64,000 bases of DNA from Aurantiochytrium sp. KH105 (taxonomy: Eukaryota > Sar > Bigyra > Thraustochytrida > Thraustochytriidae): the NCBI GenBank assembly GCA_003116975.1, contig BGKB01000213.1, forward strand, positions 1 through 64,000. Direction: 5' to 3'. Of this stretch, positions 54,969-64,000 are shown in pieces (the first letter of the stretch is position 1; each line of letters begins with the position of its first letter). The translations under genes and the position numbers were made by a program. Below the pieces are notes generated by a model. It searched no databases. It was not told the origin of the DNA and was given only the letters and a program-made list of their open reading frames with translations.

Positions 54969-56218
54969 TTAGCTGGAGAGGGCCTCGCCGATGAGACGAT
55001 GGATGAGAGCCTTGTGGTCGGCGTTGGCGTCGGGAACCTCAGTCATGATCTGTTTGCGGACGGCAGCGACCTTGAGCTTGTCCCTGTCGGCGGACTTGAT
55101 GATGGTGTCGATCTTGTCCTTGATCTCCTTGACGAGGGCCTCGGGGACTTCCTTTTCGGGCTTCTCCTCCTTTTTGTCTTATCAGCCTTCTTGGCAGGCT
55201 TTTTGTCAGTAGTCGTCTTGCGTTTCTTGGCCGACGCCGGGGACTTGGCTGCTTTGGCGGGCGACTTGCGCTTGGTAGCCTTCTTGGCAGGCGACTTGGC
55301 CTTGGCCTTCTTGGCCTTGGCACCGGCGCCCTTCATGTCCTCGTTGTATGTGGGCTTTTCGAGCCAGTCGATGAAGGTGTCGAGCAGGTCCTCCTTTTTC
55401 GTCTTGGAGGTTCTGTCGACGCCAAAGACGTCAATCATCTGCCTGAGGAAATCAATCTGCCACTTGCCAATGTTCTGGAAAACGCGGTCACGCGCCTCCT
55501 CCTTGCTGACGCCCTCCGGGTAGACGAGGCCGCTGAAGGCGAGGACATTCTTTTTGGCGTCGTTCTTCTTTCCGCGACGGCCATACATGGCGCTGTGCAG
55601 GGCCTTGATCTCCTCGGAGTTGCCGGAGAACTTGCTCAGATTGTCCTTGACCTTTTTCATTTCGCTCACAGCCGTTCCGAACCCTGTGGGTACCTCAAAG
55701 ACTTCTTCTTTGGTGACGGCTTCGACGGGCACGAAGTGATCGACCTGCTTGCGAGCGCGTCCGCTACGGCGTCCACCAGAGGCGGGTTCGGGGGTGGCGG
55801 CGCTCTTCTTCTTGGCAGGGGTCTTGGGCTCGGCCTTCTTTTTAGGCGCCTTGGCCTCCTTGGTGCCGTTCCCGTTTTCGGTAGCGGTCGCGTCCTTCTC
55901 GGCGGGAGCGTCAGCCACGGGAGCCGGGTCGGCAGCAGGTACGGTCTCGGTAGTCTCGGTAGTCTCGACGGTCGTGGATTTGGTGCCATCGGGGGCCGTG
56001 ACAGTGGTGTCCTTGTCCACGGTGGTCGTGACCGTGGCCTCCGCGGGTCCGGTGGCAGAGGCCTTCGTAGTCGTCACCTCGACGGTCTTGGTCTCGGAGC
56101 CGTCAGGGCCAGGCTCGGTGTCCACTACGACGGTCTTGTCGACGACGGGAGCAGCCGCAGGAGCGGCGGCGGCGGCGGCCTCGGGGGCCTTGGCCTCGAC
56201 CTCCATAGCGTCCGCCAT
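54969..56218 (-). CDS. DEK: DEK-family chromatin protein; C-terminal domain in a shifted frame
   Basis: DEK is a histone/DNA-binding chromatin factor. From ATG 56218 (MADAMEVEAKAP), a Thr/Ala-rich acidic N-terminus leads to a Lys-rich linker. The DEK core (SAP-like) spans about 150-290: HFVPVEAVTKEEVFEVPTGF, LSKFSGNSEEIKALHSAMYG, VLAFSGLVYPEG, VFGVDRTSKTKKEDLLDTFI. Another basic AK/SP-rich tail follows. The uninterrupted frame runs on to a stop at 55043 as basic nonsense. The minus-one frame from a run of five A (plus-strand T at 55171-55175) instead reads KEEKPEKEVPEALVKEI, DRDKLKVAAVRKQIMTEV and HKALIHRLIGEALSS to a stop at 54969. That is a full DEK_C domain. One missing A (sequencing/assembly) or genuine slippage would explain it. 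Confidence 0.88.
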
Positions 56219-58048
56219 GGTCTCAACGAGTCCGAGGTCGCGTTCGCGCGCGGGTCTCTAGTCCTGTCTCTTGTCTTGTCCTCCGCGCGGTGCTCTTGCG
56301 TGCGGGCGGGCGGGTGCGCGAGCGGGCGGGCGGGTTAGGCTTGCGCGCGAGGTCGACGCTCCCGTGCGCGCGTGCGTGCGTGCGTGCGTTCGCGGCGTGC
56401 GCTTGCGCGAGCGAGCGAGCGGACGAGCGAGTGAGCGAGCGTGCGTGAGCCTATCTAATCGAGAGAAGATTGTTTGCGGCAAAAAGATCCAACCCAACTC
56501 AGCTCATAGTGAGTCAACACTGGTGGCTGGTAAAATGGAAAGAAAGTCGAAGTCAAGTCAAATCAACGTAAGCGGCAAGTCAACTAAAAGTCATTCGTTA
56601 ACCAGCGGCAGCTCAGCCAGCTCGCACCTTGGCTGACTTGAAGTCGCAACCTTGGACCAGCAGCAGCATTCACATGTCAATCATGGCCGCGGGTTAGAGG
56701 CACTGCGCTGCTAGCAGCAGCGATGGACAAGACGAGACAAGAGAAGACAAAACCTCCGAGCTAGGCCTATACCTAGGCCTAGGCCAAGGACTGGAGCGCA
56801 CCGTCTGGCAGGTGGTGTGGATAGCATACATGTCAAGCCAAGGCCACTCCACACCAACTGACTAATCACTGCCAACCCAACGACCACCATGACCGCAAGC
56901 TGTGCAAGCAGAGGAGGGAAAAAAACAAGGACCCCCCCCCGCGATCTCGAGAGGCTGTCGAAGCTGGTGACCTCGAGCAGGCGGGCCGTGCGAAAAAATC
57001 CCGCGCCGGCGACGCATCAAAAACAAACAGCAGCAGACGCGCAGCGTGGCCATCACGAGCCAGACCTGGGCCGCCCGCGCAGAGATCAATCATTGCAGTC
57101 AGCAGTTGGTTGATTGGTTGCATCACAACGCCCGATCGCCATTCCCTGCATTACCCGTTCCGGAACGCCTCGGCGTCTCGGAGAACGGGCCGGACCAAGC
57201 GAGGCGCACACCCCTCGGGGACCCCGCGTTCCCCAGAACGCGCGCGACCACCACTACGGCGGAAATCCTGCGGCTACGAGGACTACGAGGACTCCGCGTC
57301 CTGCGAGCTTGGGCGAGGCGAGGAGCTCGCTCGCCGCTGCCGCTGCCGCTTCGGTTGTCGAACCGCGTGGTCGCAGGATGTCGCTGTTGTCGGCGGCGAC
57401 GCGGAGAGGAGGCGACTCGTCTGCACTGCCGCAGCCGCGAACAAACACAGACTGAGGCGTGGACGGATGAGCGTATAGGGATGCGCTCTTGCAGTTTGTT
57501 GACAGCAGGGAGATTGTCGGAGAAGCAGGAAGCGGGGCACAGTTAGAGTAAGCAGTGCGGCGTTGCGGGCTCGGCGCGCCGGCAGTTGCAGCGGCAAGGC
57601 GCTGGAAGAGATGAAGCCACCACTGCACTGCAAGGATGCTTTTTCTTTTTGGGGCAGATGTGGCAGTGCTCTGCTGCAGCTGCCTGCAGCAGGCTAGACC
57701 TATGCTTTTGCGATCGAGATCCTCATCATGGCTGCCACGAGTGCCAGTAGCACTTACTTTGCTTCGTAAAATACATGAAGTGCTCTCCGACCGTGAGACG
57801 GTCAGCGGCCACACCGGCCAGCTGCTGCTGCAGTGACCAAACAAGCGACCGACACACCTCTCTGCCAAGCGACCGCGTACGCCACCTCCATGGCATTGCA
57901 TAGAATCTCACCAGTCCGCGCAGGCTGAATGAAGCAGCAAGATGGCGTCTTTGCTTCAGAAAGCTCGCTGCGGCTGCGGCTGCTTGCAATGCCAGCCAGC
58001 CAGCTGCTGCTGCACCTTGGAAGCGAAAGCTCGCAGTCGCCCGCCACA

Positions 58049-58071
58049 TGCCAATGCCAATGCCAATGCCA
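58049..58071. repeat. (CCAATG)n hexanucleotide repeat
   Basis: Between three and four tandem copies in the long gap upstream of the DAHP synthase gene. Confidence 0.85.
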
Positions 58072-58549
58072 CGCGGCCGCATCTTCGTGGCCACAAGGTG
58101 AATCCGCCCACGGTGAATCCGCCGTCTCTCTCCATTACCTACTAGCTGAGCCTAGCAGGCCGAGTGAATGCGCGCGCGCACTTGTTGTTGTGAGCAGAGT
58201 TTCTGCAACAGCGCGATCGATCCTGGCGGGGTCGGTCCGGGCCGAAGTGCACTTGCTCGCTCCCTCCCTCCCTCCCTCTCCCTCCTTCACTCGTGCCAGT
58301 GCCTCGCGCCACGCCGCGCCAACCAGAGCAGAGCAAGGCAAGAGCAAGAGCCGCAGCAAGAGCAAGAGCAACAGCAGAAGCAATGCGTGGCATCATAGCG
58401 AGCGTGGCGAGCCCTCCCTCGGCTGCATTCCTTCCCGCCGACAGTGGCCGCGCGAACCCCGTTGCCAGCTGCAGTTAGCTGCAGGCAGTGCAGGCAGGCA
58501 AAGGCTTGGCTTGCGCGGAGCCAAGCCAAGAAAAGAAATCATGCCTGGC

Positions 58550-58582
58550 CACTGCACTGCACTGCACTGCAAACTCGACCAA

Positions 58583-58622
<40 letters not shown>
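58550..58622. repeat. (ACTGC)n and (CCAG)n microsatellites
   Basis: About four ACTGC units at 58550-58570, a short spacer, then ten CCAG units at 58582-58622. Confidence 0.9.
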
Positions 58623-59153
58623 TGAATGAAAAGGAATGAATGATGTGAATGAAAGCGTGAAATGAACGCACGGAGATCCCGCTCCCTCCGAGCCCAGGCC
58701 TTTCCCCCCTCCCTCCGTTTGCTTTGCTCGCTCCGCACTGTCCTGCCTGCCTCTGCCTGTTGCCGCGTGCGGTCGCTGCGCGCACAAACACCTCGGCCGC
58801 CGAGCAGCTTGTTCCTACTCGGGCCGCGCCGCCGCCTCTGCTCGACGCGAGCAGGCCTCCCTCCTCCTTCCTGCCGCGCGCGCCGCCGCTGCTAACTAAC
58901 CAACTGTACTAACAGGTAATGCACTGCGCTGCACCGCCCCGCATCGCCTCGCCTCGCGCTGTGCTTGTTGTGTTGGAGCGGCGGCTGCCTAGGCGGGCAC
59001 TAGGAGCAGGCCTAGCGGGCGGGTAGGCGAGCAAGTAGTGGTGCTGGCAAGCCTTGCAAAAGACAAGAGGCGGGCGCACCAGGGCCGCACGTGGAGGCCA
59101 GAGGCAGGCAGGCGGCGGCGGCAGCAGAGCAGAAACGAGACGGAGCCAGGAAC

Positions 59154-59201
59154 AGCAAGCAAACAAGCAAGCCAGCCAGCCAGCAAGCAAGCAAGCAAGC
59201 T
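59154..59201. repeat. mixed (AAGC)n/(CCAG)n microsatellite
   Basis: AAGC, ACAAGC, CCAG and again AAGC units directly in the leader of the DAHP synthase gene, 45 bp before its ATG. Confidence 0.85.
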
Positions 59202-59245
59202 AGAGCAAGAGCAGGGGCAGCACACAGAGCTCGGAGCAGAGCAAG

Positions 59246-60364
59246 ATGTCCAAGCGCAAGGCCACCGAAGAGCTCAATGGCGGCGAGGCCGGGCCGACCA
59301 GGGATGTCCGCGTCCTCAAGCTCCGACCCCTTATCCCGCCAGCGATTCTGAGCGAGGAGATGGCCGTGAGCCAGGAGCTGGCCAAGCAGATCCACGAGGC
59401 GCGCTCCGTCGCCGCCAAGATCATCGACGGCACCGACGACCGCATCATGGTTGTCGTCGGCCCGTGCTCGATCCACAACACCGAGCTCGCCATGGAGTAC
59501 GCCCGGGAGCTCAAGAAGCTCCAGGAGGAGTTCGCCAAGGACATCTTTGTCGTCATGCGCGTGTACTTTGAAAAGCCCCGCACCACCGTCGGCTGGAAGG
59601 GCCTCATTAACGATCCGGACCTCAATGGCACCTTCAACATCAACAAGGGCCTCCGCATCGCCCGTCAGCTCCTTCTCGACATTAACACCCTCGGTCTCCC
59701 CGTGGGCACCGAGTTTCTCGACTCCATCTCGCCGCAGTTTACCTCTGACCTCATCACCTGGGGCGCCATCGGGGCGCGCACCACCGAGAGCCAGATTCAC
59801 CGCGAGCTCGCCTCCGGCCTTTCGTGCCCGATTGGCTTCAAGAACGGCACTGGTGGCAGCGTGCAGATGGCTGTCGACGCCATTAGCTCCGCGTCCAACC
59901 CGCACAGCTTCCTCGGGGTCACTGAGCAGGGTCTGGCCGCCATTGTCTCCACCACGGGTAACGAGTCTTCGCACATCATCCTTCGCGGCGGCAGCAACGG
60001 ACCCAACTACGAGAAGGAACACATTGAGTCTTGCCAGGCTCTCCTTGATAAGGCCAAGATTAACGCCCGCATCATGGTCGACTGCAGCCACGGCAACTCC
60101 AACAAGGACCACAAGAACCAGCCCAAGGTCGCCGCTGATCTCGCCGAGCAGATTGCCAGCGGCAGCCAATCTATTGCTGGTCTCATGATCGAGTCCAACA
60201 TCAACGAGGGCAAACAGTCCATGGATATTGGCAAGACCGACCCCGCGACCCTCAAGCATGGTGTCTCCATCACCGATGCCTGCGTCGACATCGCCACCAC
60301 CAAGGAGGTTCTCCAGGGTCTCGCCGCCGCTGTGCAGAAGCGCCGTGAGGCCGCCTCCAAGTAA
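59246..60364 (+). CDS. class I 3-deoxy-D-arabino-heptulosonate 7-phosphate (DAHP) synthase
   Basis: The 372-residue enzyme condenses phosphoenolpyruvate with erythrose-4-phosphate in the first step of the shikimate pathway to aromatic amino acids. Signature segments of the AroF/G/H (ARO3/ARO4) type are present: MVVVGPCSIHN, RVYFEKPRTTVGWKGLINDP, LPVGTEFLDSISPQF, WGAIGARTTESQIHRELASG, PIGFKNGTGGSVQMAVDAI, HIILRGG and MVDCSHGNSNKDH, including the metal-binding Cys, His and Glu. Length matches the family, so there is no fused chorismate mutase. The N-terminus lacks a transit peptide (MSKRKATEELNGG), so a cytosolic location is likely. Feedback sensitivity cannot be read here. The gene shows strong C-ending codon bias, as expected of a well-expressed gene. 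Confidence 0.97.
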   Translation: MSKRKATEELNGGEAGPTRDVRVLKLRPLIPPAILSEEMAVSQELAKQIHEARSVAAKIIDGTDDRIMVVVGPCSIHNTELAMEYARELKKLQEEFAKDIFVVMRVYFEKPRTTVGWKGLINDPDLNGTFNINKGLRIARQLLLDINTLGLPVGTEFLDSISPQFTSDLITWGAIGARTTESQIHRELASGLSCPIGFKNGTGGSVQMAVDAISSASNPHSFLGVTEQGLAAIVSTTGNESSHIILRGGSNGPNYEKEHIESCQALLDKAKINARIMVDCSHGNSNKDHKNQPKVAADLAEQIASGSQSIAGLMIESNINEGKQSMDIGKTDPATLKHGVSITDACVDIATTKEVLQGLAAAVQKRREAASK

Positions 60365-60485
60365 AGTCTTTTCTTTCTCTTTCTTATCTAACGTCAGATG
60401 TTGGGAGCCCGCTCGAAGTCGATTCGGCATCAGCATCTGAAGTCGAAGTCGAAACTTGACCTTTTTTTTTCTCTTCTACACTCTT

Positions 60486-60508
60486 TCTCTCTCTCTCTCT
60501 CTCTCTCT
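60486..60508. repeat. (CT)n microsatellite
   Basis: A pyrimidine dinucleotide run in the 270-bp convergent spacer between DAHP synthase and the hypothetical gene. Confidence 0.85.
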
Positions 60509-60634
60509 TCCTCAATCCTTCCTTTTCCACTTCAAGCTCTCCCTCGATTCGCAAGCTCAAAGGATAATGGTGTCTTTTCAAGCCAGTCGTCTCTAGGTAT
60601 ATACAGTTTTTTTTTACTTTTATAAATGTCGACG

Positions 60635-61387
60635 TCATGTCATGAATTGAAACACTTGCGGATTGCTTTGGTGCAAGAGCTCCAAAAGACTCGACGGCTC
60701 ACAGCTCGTGCTCAGCACATTGCGCGCCACCTTTTCCCCAGATCGCGTGTACCGCGGCGGCACGCTCGGCACGGGGAACCGTCTACGCCACCACGTCGCG
60801 CCAAGCTGCAGCGCTGCATATCTGTTTCCTGTTGCCGGATCTGACATGCTCGCAATCCACTCCGAGAGTTCTTCATACGAGCGCCCTTTGCCTTGCCTGG
60901 TACCGAGCCAAAAGAGAGTTCCATTCGCTTCCTTTTTCTGCAGTAGCTCCACGACCTGAGCGGCGAGGCGCACGGCGGTCTCGTCGGCCTGTCCTGCTCG
61001 TCGAATAGGATGTACGGCAGTCCAGTGGCTATCGGGCAAGATGACGAGCGCTTTGGCTAGCACACTGTCCTCAAGTCTCCGCACGAGCACGGCGTCCTCG
61101 ACGCTTTGCGCCGAGATAAACACCAAGCGTTGTGTCCCTCTCGCGCCGTTGCGCACTGTACTACGTCGCTTTTGCTGCGTCTGCGCGGCAGACCGGCGTG
61201 CGCGCACCTGCCGCGTGAACTGCGGTCCGGCGCGGAGTTCCTGCACGATTGCCGTCGCGTCCTCGGTGCGCAGTCTGCGCTGTGCGGCGAGCAACGCGCT
61301 GTGCAGCTCTGGGACGCTCTTGCCGTCCGAGCTGGTCCCGACGGCGCACGCTGCGCTTCCTGGTACTACCACCTGCCGCTGCTCCAT
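60635..61387 (-). CDS. hypothetical protein
   Basis: A 250-residue frame from an ATG (MEQRQVVVPGSAACAVG). I do not recognise the family. It has alternating helical and strand-like segments (VPELHSALLAAQRRLRTEDA, DAVLVRRLEDSVLAKALVIL, TAVRLAAQVVELLQKKEANG, LFWLGTRQGKGRSYEELSEW) and a basic middle. Composition is protein-like and balanced, unlike the compositional frames in the gaps. It converges on the DAHP synthase 3' end. No signal peptide or membrane segment. Confidence 0.6.
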   Translation of the reverse strand: MEQRQVVVPGSAACAVGTSSDGKSVPELHSALLAAQRRLRTEDATAIVQELRAGPQFTRQVRARRSAAQTQQKRRSTVRNGARGTQRLVFISAQSVEDAVLVRRLEDSVLAKALVILPDSHWTAVHPIRRAGQADETAVRLAAQVVELLQKKEANGTLFWLGTRQGKGRSYEELSEWIASMSDPATGNRYAALQLGATWWRRRFPVPSVPPRYTRSGEKVARNVLSTSCEPSSLLELLHQSNPQVFQFMT

Positions 61388-62122
61388 CGTTTTGCGTTTT
61401 GCTGCGGTGGCGACGGCTGTGCTGCGAGCAACACAACAACCTGCGAGGCCTCTCGTTCCACGGTCGCTCTTGACTCCCTCCTCCCAGTAGGACTATGGTA
61501 GTAGTATGCTAGGAAGGTGCGCACACCTCTCGCTGGCTGAACGGAGTGAAGGAAACGAGAATCCTCTCAGCGGTCCTGCGCGTGGCGAGCTCCGATTTGT
61601 GCTTGCGCGCACGTTTGTGGTGCTGGCTGTCCCTGTCGCGGGCGGATAAAGCACTCAGCAAAGTAGGTAGGTATGAGGTATACAAGTGAACCTAATACGA
61701 GGCAGCAAGGATGGTGCGACGTCGACGAGGAAGCAAGATTGAAGGAATGAGAGCAAGCGAATGAATCGACCACTGTGAGCAAAACGATAGCATCACGAAA
61801 CGACTCTTGCCACGCACCTCTCTTCCTCTTGTGGCAAAGAGAAACAAGCAAGAGGCTTTGTACTCGCAGAGACCTAATTCCTCTCAGCTCTCGCGCGCGT
61901 GCCGGGCCGGTGGCAGCGAAAATTTGTGCGTGCACAAACACAAAGGAAAAAAAAACGACACGATGTGAACAAGTCATTTCGACATGGCTTTTTTCATCAG
62001 CTGGCGCATACAGCCTGGGCTGTGAAAGGAGAAAGAAAGACGCAAGAAAAGAGGGGAAGCAAGAGGCAAGGCCATGATAGTATACGTCCTTTCCGTCCAT
62101 CGCTTGAAAGCTCGTTTCAGAA
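61388..62122. other. intergenic region
   Basis: This is upstream of the hypothetical gene and in the 3' flank of the MFSD1-like gene. The frame crossing it on the minus strand is a different frame from the transporter's and has no domain. No gene is seen. Confidence 0.45.
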
Positions 62123-63998
62123 TTAAATGTGGGCCTGTACGCGCAGCTTGCGAAAGTACTTTCGGCGCACGGCGTGCGGCGTCCTGGGAGCCACCGCCTC
62201 GCGTGGTGGGGGAAAGGATGCACGTCGGAGAAAAGGGGATGCCCGCGGGTTGAGCGGGTTGATGCGTGGCGAGGGCCGCCCCGCCATGGGCGTATCGTCG
62301 GACGACAATGCTGGCGCGCTGAGCTCTCCTCCGCTACGCATGTCCACAAAGTAGAGCACAACCGTGCACAGGAGCGCTCCGGCTGCGCAAGCAGAGAAAA
62401 TGAGTTCAATGGTTCGGTAGCTTGCCGCGATCGTATCCGGATCGCTGCCTTGGTCCGGAATGAGCTTCATGACGATCGCCGGGGCCAACGCGAGGCCTGT
62501 GTTCTGCAGGCTCATCATGAGCCCATAGCTTGTGCTGATAAACTTGGATTCAACGACGACAGCCTAGAGTGCAAGTCAAGTATGCGTTAGTGTCGCACGC
62601 GAGCGAAAGGAATTTGGTAAGTCGTCAATACGCAGAACAAGAGAAAATGTCAGTCATGAACGGAAACGAACAAAAAAGCACGCAGCGAAAGCCAGGGAGA
62701 TGACAAGGAGTGCTTTTTGGGTATTCTTTCCCTCCCTTTACGTTGCACAAGAATAGGAGCAACGGGAAACTTACAATCATGGGCCAAAGTGAGGCCGCAC
62801 ACGTCGAATACGTGATACCAAGCCAGACCATCACGCCCATGGGAGAGACCGCATGCGGAATGAACGCGAACGTGGCGTGGACGCCCAAAAGGCTGAGACA
62901 GGCCAGTCCGACAAAGAGAAGACCACGGCCAACCTTATCCATGGTCATGCCCAGCAGAGGAGAGGCAATAGCACTGACCGTGTACGGAACGGAGACAAGA
63001 AGTCCTGCAGAGACCGCATCAACGTCATCGTAGGTATCGGTGAGAAATTTGGATGCCACCGCGATAAAGACAAAAACCGCAACGTAGAACTGCACGCAAA
63101 TGAAATAAATGAGAAGCTCGCGCAGCCCAATGACCTGTTTGAGCGAGAACCAAATGCCGCCGTCCGTGGCCTTGTTGGCGTCCACGCCCTGGTGCGTGCG
63201 TTCTACAACGGGCGCCCGATTCGCGAGGAGGTCCAGGTCGCCCTCTGAGCCGTGGCGCACGCCCTCGCCAAGAAGACGTTCCTCGAGCAAACCAGCGTCA
63301 CCATTCTCCAGCAGGGCTTCCTGGAGCCTGGGCGCGTTCTCCTCGCGCGTAGACTCCTCAAGACGTTCATCCATGTCAAAAAATGCGTCGTCGTCATCTT
63401 CGTCTTCTTCGACGGTGAGATGCTCATACCTTGCGTCAAGAAAGCTCAAGAGAAAGCATGACAGCAGCGAGATCACACAAAAGCCTGCGCTTACCCATAA
63501 GGCAAACGAAAAGCTGTACTGTGCCGCAAGCTTGGGTTCGATGGCAAAGTTTATTGCGCTTCCCACGCGGGCAAAGCTCAGTACAATTGCAAACGCGGTG
63601 GCCAAGTCAGCGCCACGGAACCATTTTGCGCAAAAGGCGTTTTGGCACACGGCCAGCGTCTCGCCGCCAAGACCAAACACGAAGCGACCAGAGACGCCCA
63701 CGATGAAGGCCGTGCTTGCGCCAGACCACGCAGGAACGCTCGCTGCAAAGGCCACAATCGCGCACCCGATTGCCACCAGTGAACAGCAAATGGTGGCGCC
63801 TAGCCGGAGACCGAGGACCTTGTCAATGACGATTCCGCCCACAAACGGCTGCACAGTGTTGGGAAGGCTGTACATGGAGTAGAAAAGGCCCTGCTTGCCC
63901 GGGTCATTTTCCGCGAGGATCTTGCGAAAGTCATCCGGCAGCGCGCCCGGCAGGTCGAAGCAATAGTACGAGCCCAGACTGAGCAGGCAGCAGCACAC
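62123..63998 (-). CDS. MFSD1-like major facilitator transporter (5' end beyond window)
   Basis: At least two exons: the larger runs from beyond the right edge to 62775, and the last from 62563 to the stop at 62123. The 211-bp intron starts GTAAGT and ends CTCTAG. The joined product is about 555 residues without its N-terminus. It has about twelve hydrophobic segments and MFSD1-like motifs: SLGSYYCFDLPGALPDDFRK, YSLPNTVQPFVGGIVIDKVL, VSGRFVFGLGGETLAVCQNA, LLGMTMDKVGRGLLFV and, over the junction, LWPMI followed by AVVVESKFISTSYGLMMSLQ. A Glu/Asp-rich cytoplasmic loop lies mid-protein. MFSD1 is a lysosomal solute (dipeptide) transporter in animals; the substrate here is inferred only. A basic tail ends the protein. 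Confidence 0.9.
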
Positions 63999-64000
63999 GA

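Larger units (their letters stand above)
56219..59245. other. 3-kb intergenic region rich in microsatellites
   Basis: This is between the divergent DEK and DAHP synthase starts. The first 250 bp and the last 900 bp are GC-rich and probably promoters. No protein domain is seen in any frame. Repeats include GCGA-type units (56405-56439), a CTAGGCC palindrome cluster (56761-56786), CCAATG hexamers (58049-58071), ACTGC pentamers (58550-58570), CCAG tetramers (58582-58622) and AAGC/CCAG mixtures (59154-59201). A small spliced gene could be overlooked. Confidence 0.4.

Noticed and set aside
61567-62409. 280-codon minus-strand frame overlapping the last MFSD1-like exon
   Set aside because: It is in a different frame from the spliced transporter exon, which continues the protein perfectly.
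1-64000. tRNA, rRNA, snRNA genes or mobile elements
   Set aside because: I looked for T-loop-like words, terminal repeats and transposase or reverse-transcriptase motifs and saw none I could support by eye.

Overview
The window looks like nuclear DNA of a free-living, flagellated unicellular eukaryote with a compact, GC-rich, intron-poor genome. Most genes are single open frames. The four introns I could place are short GT-AG introns (about 93, 114, 171 and 211 bp). A POC1-like centriole protein and a BBS6/MKKS-like chaperonin point to a flagellated lineage. A thraustochytrid or other labyrinthulomycete stramenopile is my best guess, but it rests on gene content and style, not on a marker gene. 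No rRNA, tRNA, CRISPR array, retroelement, virus-like element or DNA transposon was recognised.

Layout, left to right: a small putatively acylated protein (0.9-1.3 kb); a 27-bp minisatellite (2.06-2.57 kb); a WW-domain protein head-to-head with a mitochondrial [2Fe-2S] ferredoxin (2.6-4.7 kb); a BBS6/MKKS-like chaperonin whose ATG overlaps the stop of a spliced twin-CX9C protein (5.0-7.0 kb); a 3.3-kb GC-rich gap; a SulP transporter (10.3-12.4 kb); a seven-helix membrane protein (13.4-14.4 kb); a small acidic protein, a PP2C phosphatase and a CLC-type channel (15.5-20 kb); a Cys-rich protein, POC1 and a large Ser/Arg-rich protein (20.7-27.6 kb); and a multi-domain SH3-PX-SH3-FKBP-villin-headpiece protein (28.2-30.4 kb).

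After sparse GC-rich stretches the right half holds: a small acylated acidic protein (33 kb); a NIPA-like/EDR2_C fusion (36.2-38.7 kb); a RING protein; a transgelin/calponin-like protein with an intron; a FUN14 protein with an EF-hand; an unrecognised protein; an EF-hand protein; a GUP1-like MBOAT; HMCES head-to-head with a GNAT acetyltransferase (48.6-50.9 kb); a repeat protein with 'C-F-Q-P' motifs; a longin R-SNARE; a DEK chromatin protein whose last domain lies in a shifted frame; a class I DAHP synthase; a hypothetical protein; and a MFSD1-like transporter cut by the window edge.

There is no operon-like or pathway clustering. Several genes form divergent pairs sharing 350-850 bp of upstream DNA: WW/ferredoxin, 15.9/16.8 kb, CLC/Cys-rich, 44.2/44.8 kb and HMCES/GNAT. 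Many gaps carry 4-5 bp microsatellites. The most notable items are the SH3-PX-SH3-FKBP-VHP protein, the NIPA-EDR2_C fusion, the ATGA overlap of the twin-CX9C and chaperonin genes, and the R-SNARE with Asn at the predicted ionic layer.
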